Origin: Clostridia bacterium
GTDB lineage: Bacteria > Bacillota > Clostridia > Christensenellales > Borkfalkiaceae
Length of the DNA stretch: 64,000 nt
NCBI GenBank assembly: GCA_017399945.1
Contig: JAFQAQ010000002.1
Location: 1 to 64,000, forward strand
Direction: 5' to 3'
Part shown: positions 25,477 to 32,900 of the stretch, in pieces
How the letters are laid out: every line of letters starts with the position of its first letter
How positions within the stretch are numbered: the stretch's first letter is position 1
Notes under the pieces: model-generated
What the model was told of the DNA's origin: nothing
What the model saw: the letters and a program-made list of their open reading frames with translations, nothing else
Database searches by the model: none
Made by a program: the position numbers and the translations under genes

Positions 25477-25505
25477 ATTATACCTTACCTGATTTTATAA
25501 TTCAA
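25477..25505 (-). promoter_or_regulatory. Promoter of the kinase-SIS operon, predicted leaderless
   Basis: Minus strand: -35 TTGAAT (25505-25500), 17-base spacer, -10 TATAAT (25482-25477), then TGATAAG and the ATG. Transcription should start one base before the start codon. Confidence 0.7.
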
Positions 25506-25512
25506 TGCTTTT

Positions 25513-25541
25513 TAAAAAAGAACGGAAAAATTTTCCGTTCT
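25513..25541 (-). terminator. Terminator after the esterase gene
   Basis: Perfect stem AGAACGGAAAA/TTTTCCGTTCT (25519-25541) followed on the minus strand by a U-tract. Confidence 0.8.
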
Positions 25542-25546
25542 AAAAA

Positions 25547-26596
25547 TTACCAACCTAGTTTGTTGGTTAAGTTTTTAATTTCAGTCCACATTACTTTATC
25601 GTCCCAATAATGTCCGTTGCCGTGAACGACGAGTTTGCAGTTGTCTTTAACACCTGCCTTTTCAAAAACCTTTTGGGCAGTGGCAAAAGCACGTTTAACC
25701 CCGTCGATTAAAAAGGCAGTGTCGTGCTCGCCGGCAACTACCAAAAGATTTCGTGGAGCAATCAAACAAGTCAAGTCTTGCATATCAAAATATCTATACG
25801 CACAAGGCACGTAGTTACAAGAACAATGATAAAATTGTAAAATCGAACCTTTATAATCACAAAAAGCACAGGAAGGAGCGCTTAGTTTTATGCGTTCGTC
25901 GTAACAAGCGCAATAAAAACTTGCCGTTCCACCACCGGAATTTCCGGTAATGCCAATTTTATCTAAATCACAACACTCAAAGTTAGATAGCATATCGATT
26001 GCACGGCTTACGTCGTGAATACGTTCACCTAAAAGCGTTCTACCTAAGGAAAGCGCAGTCATCGCTTCGTAATAACAAGTGCCGTCGCCTAGCATAACCC
26101 TTCTTTCAAAGGTATTAAAAGCCTTTCTTTCGCCCATTCCACGTTGTTCGATTGCAAGCGCAATATATCCGTTTTTAACCGCTTGAATTGCAAACTGCCC
26201 GTTGCCTAAATCATAAGATAACGTTTCGTGACAAAGGGTTCTTCCAATCGAACTTGCAAAACCCATTTTGTTATGCCCTTGCAAGGTTATCATAACGGGT
26301 AACTTTTCACCTTTTTTAAGGCTAGACGGCACTAAAAGATAACAAGGCACTCTCGCACCCACTTCACTAAAAAAGGAAAACCTTATTTGTTCGTAACCCT
26401 CTTTATCAACCCTTTCTTCAATGATAAATTCTGGTTCGCAAGCGTTTTCTTTAATTACGTCTATACCAAAAAGTTCGATAAACTTTTCTTTTACCTTGTC
26501 TTTCCACACGCCGTAGTCGGCCTTTGGGTTAAAGGATAGTTTAGGTATGGTTTTTTCCGTTAATAAATCGTGGCATAAGGTTCCGTTAGTAGACAT
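25547..26596 (-). CDS. Alpha/beta hydrolase, acetyl-xylan-esterase-like (Abhydrolase_7/AXE1 type)
   Basis: The 349-residue protein has an alpha/beta-hydrolase core: oxyanion strand PVMITLQGHNKMG near residue 100, a nucleophile elbow GITGNSGGG near residue 218, an acid in VVAGEHDTAF near residue 290 and His in VVHGNGHYW near residue 330. No signal peptide, so it acts inside the cell, possibly deacetylating imported glycan fragments. Family members include cephalosporin-C/acetyl-xylan esterases; the true substrate is not known. It has its own promoter (26625-26653) and AGGAG site. Confidence 0.75.
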   Translation of the reverse strand: MSTNGTLCHDLLTEKTIPKLSFNPKADYGVWKDKVKEKFIELFGIDVIKENACEPEFIIEERVDKEGYEQIRFSFFSEVGARVPCYLLVPSSLKKGEKLPVMITLQGHNKMGFASSIGRTLCHETLSYDLGNGQFAIQAVKNGYIALAIEQRGMGERKAFNTFERRVMLGDGTCYYEAMTALSLGRTLLGERIHDVSRAIDMLSNFECCDLDKIGITGNSGGGTASFYCACYDERIKLSAPSCAFCDYKGSILQFYHCSCNYVPCAYRYFDMQDLTCLIAPRNLLVVAGEHDTAFLIDGVKRAFATAQKVFEKAGVKDNCKLVVHGNGHYWDDKVMWTEIKNLTNKLGW

Positions 26597-26624
26597 GGTT
26601 TTCTCCTAAATGTTCGTTAGTTTT

Positions 26625-26653
26625 AATATAACACCTTTTAAGAGATTTGTAAA
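26625..26653 (-). promoter_or_regulatory. Promoter of the esterase gene
   Basis: Minus strand: -35 TTTACA (26653-26648), 17-base spacer, -10 TATATT (26630-26625). Divergent from the luxS promoter 12 bases away. Confidence 0.6.
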
Positions 26654-26665
26654 GATATTTATTTG

Positions 26666-26694
26666 TTGAATTTTACTTTTCAATATGATATAAT
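26666..26694 (+). promoter_or_regulatory. Promoter of luxS
   Basis: -35 TTGAAT (26666-26671), 17-base spacer, -10 TATAAT (26689-26694). Confidence 0.75.
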
Positions 26695-26717
26695 ACAAAA
26701 AAACAAGGAGATAAAAA

Positions 26718-27185
26718 ATGCAAACTTCTTCCCCCAAACGCATAGCAAGTTTTTCGGTTGACCACGATAAAATTGGGGTTGGCATATACCTATCACGCGT
26801 CGACGGAGATATAAACACTTATGATTTACGCACCAGAATACCAAACTCCGGCGATTATTTAGACGACGTTACTATGCACTCGGTAGAACATATGATGGCA
26901 ACCTATTTAAGAAATTCCGACGTTTCCGACAAGGTAATTTATTTTGGACCTATGGGTTGCAGAACGGGGTTTTATCTTCTTACTCGTGGGCTTGAACATC
27001 AAACGGTTTTAAAAGAAGTTAAGATTGCACTTCAAAAAACCATCGACCATAAAGGTGAAATTTTTGGTGGGACGAAAAAAGAGTGTGGCAACTACCTTTG
27101 CCTTGACTTGCAATCTGCAAAGGACGAGTGCAAACGTTATCTTGACGCACTAAACCAAAAAGAAAATATAACCTTTGAATATTAA
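26718..27185 (+). CDS. luxS: S-ribosylhomocysteine lyase
   Basis: LuxS splits S-ribosylhomocysteine into homocysteine and the AI-2 precursor DPD, recycling SAM by-products. The 155-residue protein has the metal motif HSVEH (His54, Glu57, His58), the metal Cys123 in ECGNYL and the catalytic Cys81 in GPMGCRTGFYL. Length matches. It has a consensus promoter, an AAGGAG site and a terminator, and stands alone, with no pfs (mtnN) gene beside it in the window. Confidence 0.95.
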   Translation: MQTSSPKRIASFSVDHDKIGVGIYLSRVDGDINTYDLRTRIPNSGDYLDDVTMHSVEHMMATYLRNSDVSDKVIYFGPMGCRTGFYLLTRGLEHQTVLKEVKIALQKTIDHKGEIFGGTKKECGNYLCLDLQSAKDECKRYLDALNQKENITFEY

Positions 27186-27191
27186 ATATAA

Positions 27192-27223
27192 AAAAGCAGG
27201 CGATAAACCTGCTTTTATTTTTT
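27192..27223. terminator. Terminator between luxS and the ArsB-type gene
   Basis: Stem AAAAGCAGG/CCTGCTTTT (27192-27200, 27208-27216) with U-tracts on both sides; it lies between two convergent genes. Confidence 0.85.
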
Positions 27224-28524
27224 TATAAAATCAACGCCAAAACCCCTAAACTTGCCGTTAACGACGGAATGGAAACTGCCAAGCCGTATTTTATAAAGTC
27301 TAAATAGGAATATTTAACGTTATAACTTTTAAGTAACGCCGTCCACATAATGCCTGCAAGCGCGCCGATAGGGGTTAATATTGCGCCTAGGTTAGAGCCG
27401 ATTATGGTTGCGTAAACTGCTTGGTTTAGGGCAATTCCGTTGAGTGGTGCGATTATCGGGCAGAAAAACACGCTCATTGGGATATTGTTTATTATATTAG
27501 ACGATAAAAAGGACAACGCGCCGTACTTAAACACAGCGTTCTCTCCACCTAAAAAATTTGAGATAAGGTCGGTTACGCCACTAGCTTGAAGTCCCAAAAT
27601 CAAGGTAAACATAGAAAGCACGAAAGGCACTAATTGCCAAGGCGCGCGAACTAGCGTTCTTGTAATTTCTTTCGGGGGACTTTTTTTTATTAGGCATATT
27701 GCCGTCACCCATAAAATTAAACTTATTGCAGAGATCAGGGAAACAAGCCCCATTTCTATATTAACGTAACTACCGATTGCTAATATTATCGTGCATACGC
27801 CAAGGTGAATTAACCCTATTACTAAAAGCAGTTTGTTTTTTATGGTTGCCGTTTGCTCTACCGTTTGGGCAGGTTTTTTAAGTTCTTTTCTAAACAATAA
27901 ATATAACACCAAAAAAGAAACGAGCGCCGAAGCAAGAGTTGGTAAAAACATTACTTTAAGGTATTGTATAAACCCTATGCCGTAAGAAGTTGCAATATAA
28001 ATGTTGGTTGGGTTGCCTATAATAAAGGTCATACTCATGGTGTTTGCCCCAACGAATTCGGTTACTAAATAAGGCAGTGGGTTTATCCTTGCGTTTTTTG
28101 CAAAGTAGCATATAAAGGGTGTAAAAGTTAAAACGATTATATCGTTAGACGTGAACACCGTCAAAATAGAAACAATAACGTATAACCAAACGAAAAGTTT
28201 TAGTTGGCTGTTTTTTGCTAGTTTAAGCGTTTTGCCAGCTAGATAACTAAAAAACCCGATTTCGTCTAGAAAAACCGACAAAACGGTCATACAAACGAAC
28301 AGTACCAATATCTTTAAGGGGTTCATAGCGCTATCTTTAACTATTTCACTAGCCAAAAATTTTATATCTACGCCACCTGAAAGTATAAGTACTATTGCGC
28401 CTAGCAAAACTACCACCCAAGAAGTATCTATCCAAACCTTTTTGATTTTTATTTGGGGATAGAAAAGCACGCATATTATCATTGTAAGGCAGGTTACACT
28501 GCCGACTATAACGGGTAAAAGCAT
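27223..28524 (-). CDS. ArsB/NhaD-type (SLC13-like) permease
   Basis: The 433-residue membrane protein has about 11-12 helices. FTSNDIIVLTFTPFICYFAKNA near residue 115 and FIIGNPTNIYIATSYGIGF near residue 168 are typical of the ion-transporter superfamily that includes ArsB and dicarboxylate or anion carriers. No arsR or arsC is nearby, so arsenite export is not supported; an anion or sodium-linked role is equally likely. It is a single-gene unit with its own promoter (28559-28587). Confidence 0.8.
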   Translation of the reverse strand: MLLPVIVGSVTCLTMIICVLFYPQIKIKKVWIDTSWVVVLLGAIVLILSGGVDIKFLASEIVKDSAMNPLKILVLFVCMTVLSVFLDEIGFFSYLAGKTLKLAKNSQLKLFVWLYVIVSILTVFTSNDIIVLTFTPFICYFAKNARINPLPYLVTEFVGANTMSMTFIIGNPTNIYIATSYGIGFIQYLKVMFLPTLASALVSFLVLYLLFRKELKKPAQTVEQTATIKNKLLLVIGLIHLGVCTIILAIGSYVNIEMGLVSLISAISLILWVTAICLIKKSPPKEITRTLVRAPWQLVPFVLSMFTLILGLQASGVTDLISNFLGGENAVFKYGALSFLSSNIINNIPMSVFFCPIIAPLNGIALNQAVYATIIGSNLGAILTPIGALAGIMWTALLKSYNVKYSYLDFIKYGLAVSIPSLTASLGVLALIL

Positions 28525-28558
28525 ATTTTCCTTTTTTCTTTTGTTTAACGCAGTTAAT

Positions 28559-28587
28559 ATTTTATATCTTATTTATCTTAAAATCAA
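28559..28587 (-). promoter_or_regulatory. Promoter of the ArsB-type gene
   Basis: Minus strand: -35 TTGATT (28587-28582), 17-base spacer, -10 TAAAAT (28564-28559). Confidence 0.55.
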
Positions 28588-28648
28588 CTATTTTGCCCGA
28601 TTGGTTTAATTAACGATAGGTTTTTTTGTATAAAAACACAAAACCCCG

Positions 28649-28677
28649 TTCACACCAACCGGCGATTGTGATATAAT
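28649..28677 (+). promoter_or_regulatory. Promoter of the dNTPase-like gene, predicted leaderless
   Basis: -35 TTCACA (28649-28654), 17-base spacer, -10 TATAAT (28672-28677), then six bases to the ATG, so the start point coincides with the A of the start codon. Confidence 0.7.
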
Positions 28678-28683
28678 AAGTTT

Positions 28684-29877
28684 ATGGCTAACTATAAAAA
28701 TTTATCGCAAGATATAATCAATCAACTTTCACTTAAACAAAAGGCTAACCTTTTATCCCCTTATGCGTTCGACCAAAAAAACGCAATTAGAAGAAACGAT
28801 AACCCACACGATTATTCTACCCTTGTTAGAAACGCGTTTATAAGGGACGTGGACAAAATTCTTAACTGTCCTTACTACAATCGTTATTCGGATAAAACTC
28901 AGGTGTTTTCCTTGTATAAAAACGACGATATTGCAAGGCGCGGTTTACACGTTCAGTTAGTTTCAAGAATAGCAAGGACTATCGGTAACGCTTTGGGACT
29001 TAACCTTGACCTTATAGAAGCAATCGCCTTAGGACACGATTTAGGTCATACTCCTTTCGGGCATACGGGCGAATATATTTTAGACGATATCTATCGTGAA
29101 AAAACGGGCAGAAGATTTTTTCATAATATCCAATCGGTGCGTGTTTTAGATAAGATTTTCCCCCTTAACGTAACCATACAAACTCTTGACGGAGTTGCTT
29201 GCCACAACGGCGAAATGGAACTTGAACGCTATATGCCGACGGGGGAAATTGACTTTGAGCATTTTGATAGGTATATAGAAGATTGTTACCAAAACGGACA
29301 AACGGTAAAAAAACTAGTGCCGTCTACCCTAGAAGGTTGCGTGGTTAGAGTTTCCGATATTATCGCTTATCTAGGAAAGGATAGGTACGACGCAGTTAAC
29401 TCCAAAATAAGTTTGGCGCCGTTTGCTGATTACGGCATAGGCACTACTAACGCAGAGATTATACATAACCTTACCGTAAGTATTATAGAAAACAGTTTTG
29501 ATAAACCTTATATAAAACTAGACAAAGATTCCTTTAACGCCTTAAAAAATTGCAAGGCAGATAATTACGACGCTATTTATAAAAATTCTTCGGTTGAAAG
29601 TTTTGAAGATAACGTAAGGCAAATGATGGATAAACTCTACCATAAACTTTTATCCGACCTTTCTAACGGCGTAACCAATTCGCCAATTTTTACTCATCAT
29701 ATCGAGTATTTGACAAAACCTTATTACAAACGCACTTTCGATTATATGCAAACTGAAAAAAATCAAATGGTGGTCGACTATATAGCAAGCATGACCGACG
29801 ATTATTTCGGGGAATTATTTTCCCTCCTTTTCCCAAACAGTTCCCTATCACTAAAATACAAAAGTTATTTCGAGTAA
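28684..29877 (+). CDS. dGTPase-like HD-domain triphosphohydrolase
   Basis: The 397-residue protein resembles deoxyguanosinetriphosphate triphosphohydrolases: an N-terminal LVRNAFIRDVDKIL and KTQVFSL region, the HD metal motif GHDLGHTPFGHTGE near residue 117, and a later VVRVSDIIAYLGKD motif near residue 220 (HD-domain Asp). Such enzymes remove triphosphate from dNTPs and influence the nucleotide pool and phage resistance. No ribosome site lies before the ATG and the promoter is placed for a leaderless transcript. A terminator follows at 29881-29915. Confidence 0.85.
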   Translation: MANYKNLSQDIINQLSLKQKANLLSPYAFDQKNAIRRNDNPHDYSTLVRNAFIRDVDKILNCPYYNRYSDKTQVFSLYKNDDIARRGLHVQLVSRIARTIGNALGLNLDLIEAIALGHDLGHTPFGHTGEYILDDIYREKTGRRFFHNIQSVRVLDKIFPLNVTIQTLDGVACHNGEMELERYMPTGEIDFEHFDRYIEDCYQNGQTVKKLVPSTLEGCVVRVSDIIAYLGKDRYDAVNSKISLAPFADYGIGTTNAEIIHNLTVSIIENSFDKPYIKLDKDSFNALKNCKADNYDAIYKNSSVESFEDNVRQMMDKLYHKLLSDLSNGVTNSPIFTHHIEYLTKPYYKRTFDYMQTEKNQMVVDYIASMTDDYFGELFSLLFPNSSLSLKYKSYFE

Positions 29878-29880
29878 ATA

Positions 29881-29915
29881 AAAACACAGGTGTTAAACCT
29901 GTGTTTTTGTTTTTT
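29881..29915 (+). terminator. Terminator after the dNTPase-like gene
   Basis: Stem AAAACACAGG/CCTGTGTTTT (29881-29890, 29898-29907) followed by T-rich sequence. The A-run at its left may also serve the convergent MACPF gene. Confidence 0.8.
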
Positions 29916-32900
29916 AAGTAAGTGACGAATTTAGCTGTGTACATGCAACGTACACACCCGTTTTACTATATCCCTTACTATATGAGTAAGCTATATCTAG
30001 ATTCGCGGTTCTAGCGCCTCCATTAACAGAGTTGCCTGACTGCAATGCAGCGTTTTTATTCATTAACCCAGCTATTCCCCCGGCGTTTGAATATGCATCG
30101 TACGCACGATTTGCACCATCACCCCAAGAACAGCCCTTTGAAGTTACGGTAACGTTATTCGTTTTACATCCTGTAATTGAACCGCCTTTTAAATAGCCCG
30201 CAACACCACCAACAGAAGCTTCTACGTATTGTCCGTCATATTTTACCGCTCCTGTTCCGGTTATTTTACTATCTGAAACAGAACAATTTCTAATCTTACC
30301 AGTACTGCTTCCAACAACACCTCCGACAAACACGAATTTCCATTGAGAATCAGGACCATGGTCAGAACGTGCGTAACAATTAATCTCCGAGTTAGTTGTA
30401 GTACAATTTTCAACTACTCCTTTACTCCACACGTCGCCAGCAAAGGGCCCCAAGATTGTAAGCCTTGTTGATTTAACTCCAGTAGAATTGTTTGCTTCGA
30501 CAGAATACTTCGCTCCACTTATTGTTAAATTCCTAATTGTACCGGTAAGGTAATTAACAAAACCATACGCTCTATTGGAGTTCATATCTGCGCTAACACT
30601 AATTGTTAAATTTGTTAACTTATGTCCATCCCCATCGATTATCCCACTAAAAGGTGTTGAAGAAGTTCCAATAGACGCAGGAGTTTTTCCTTTCATATCA
30701 ATATCTTTAATTAGAACGTAATTCCCAGCGAGATTCTTGCTTATTAAATTCACCACTTCGTCAGGGGTTTCTATGTACGTATATCCTACGTATGACTGAG
30801 CCCACTGCGCATATAAAGTGACCGTGCCTGGAATTATACGGTTCCATTTACCATTAGAATCCGTATAACCACTTACACTACTTACAAGTTTTCCACTAGC
30901 ATATGCTATTTGAATTCCACCCGTTGCAGACGTAAACCAACCCTTAAACACGTAGTATTTCGAATAGGTTGTTGCCTTTGCAACGCCTATTTCTTTGGTG
31001 GAACCGTGTTTTGCAGTAATCGTGTTTACCAAATTAAAACTGCCTTTTAGTTTTTCCGAATTGCTTTTGAAGCTTATTGAGTTTGACGTAATCTCCCATT
31101 GAGCATAAAGTTTTACTGCTTCAGAACTAGTAAAAGACCACTTCCCATACAAATCCGTATAACCACTAACGTTTTTAATCAATTGTCCGTTACTATCTGA
31201 GATTTGTAAACCACCAGTTGGAGCAGAATACCAACCTTTGAACAAATAAAAATCTCCAAAAGATTCTGACCTTGCTACGTTTATTGTACTCGTTACACCA
31301 TACTTTGCATTTTGTATTTCTCCAACCACGTTAAACTCGCCACTATAATTATCAACGTTTAATTTATAGTCTAGCATGTAAGAATTTATAGTCCAGTTTG
31401 CCGTTATCTTAACGTCTTTAGCAGGCATTGTAGTTGGAATCTCCGGACTCCAACCCGCAAAAGTATATCCTTCTTTTGTCGGGTTAGCAGGCTTAATTAT
31501 CGTACTTCCGTATTCGCTTGTAATTGCATCGATTTGACTTCCACCAACTGTATCAAAGGTTATCGTATATAAGTTAACCTGCCATAAAGCCATAATCTCC
31601 AAGTCCTTCGCCGGCATACTCGACGGAACTTCTACGCTCCATCCCACAAAGGTATAACCTTCTTTTATAGGATCTGCTGGTTTGGTAACAGGCATTCCAT
31701 ACTCACCGTTAATCGAATTTATAAAACTTCCACCATTAGTATTAAAAGTAATTGTACATATATTAATCTGCCATAGGGCCTTAATTTCCAAATCTTTGGC
31801 TGGCATATTTGATGGAATTTCCACGTTCCAACCTACAAAAGTATATCCTTCTTTTGTCGGATTAGCAGGCTTAATTATTTCACTTTCGTATTCACTTGTA
31901 ATTGCATCGATTTGACTTCCACCATCAGAGTCAAACGTTATCGTATACGAATTAATGGTAAACGTTCCATAGACATTCAAATTTTCAGCAGGCATTACAG
32001 AAGGCAACTCCATTTGTCCATTTACTAACCAACCGCCAAAACTATAGCCCGTTTTGCAAGGTTGAAAAGTTGGTATTTGGTATCCTTTAATAACTTCAAC
32101 CATTCTTTCAACTTGATTATCTACATAATACGTGATTATAAATTTAACTTGTTCAAATCCGCCATCTATTCTTATAGATTCCGCCGGCATAGTTGTAGGA
32201 AGTTCTCCGTTGGCATATGACCACCCTAAAAACACTTTCCCTTGTGTATTGGTTGGATTTGCAATATAATTTATGACTTCGCCATACTTATAGTTTTGAC
32301 TCGTATACAAAGTGCCATCAACGTAATAGGACAAGCTAAAAGTTTTTAAGATTAAAGCCCCTGTTAATTCAACGTCTTTGCTCGGCATCGTGGATGGTAT
32401 TTGTTTGTTCCCATTTTTCCAACCACCGAATTCGTATCCATCCATGCTAACGTCTAGAAGCATAATCGTTTCACCATACTCGTAACTTTCAACGTAATAT
32501 TCTTCTCCGTCAAGTATGTACGTTAAATTATAACTGTTAACATTCCACTTTGCATATAGTCTATACACACTTTCTTGTGGCTTAAACTCTGCAAATTCTT
32601 TTAGATCTATTTTAATACCATTTAGATACCACCCAACGAAAGTATACCCTTCTTTATAAGGTTGAACTTCGGAAACCTTAAAATTTCTTTCAACGTCAGT
32701 ACTTTGGGTTTCTATCTCAAACCCAAATTCGTTGTACACGCAACTCTCTCCGTCAAAATCAACAAACTCTACGTAGGATTTTTCTGTTTTCCATTTTGCA
32801 TATAACGTTGTATCTTGGGTGATTTCAGTTTCAAAATAAAACTTCTGTAATAAATTCGCGTCCTTATACCACCCCTCTAAGAGGTAGTACGTCTTTACAG

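Noticed and set aside
27223-28524. Arsenite efflux system
   Set aside because: The permease resembles ArsB but no arsR, arsA or arsC gene is near; the broader family name is safer.
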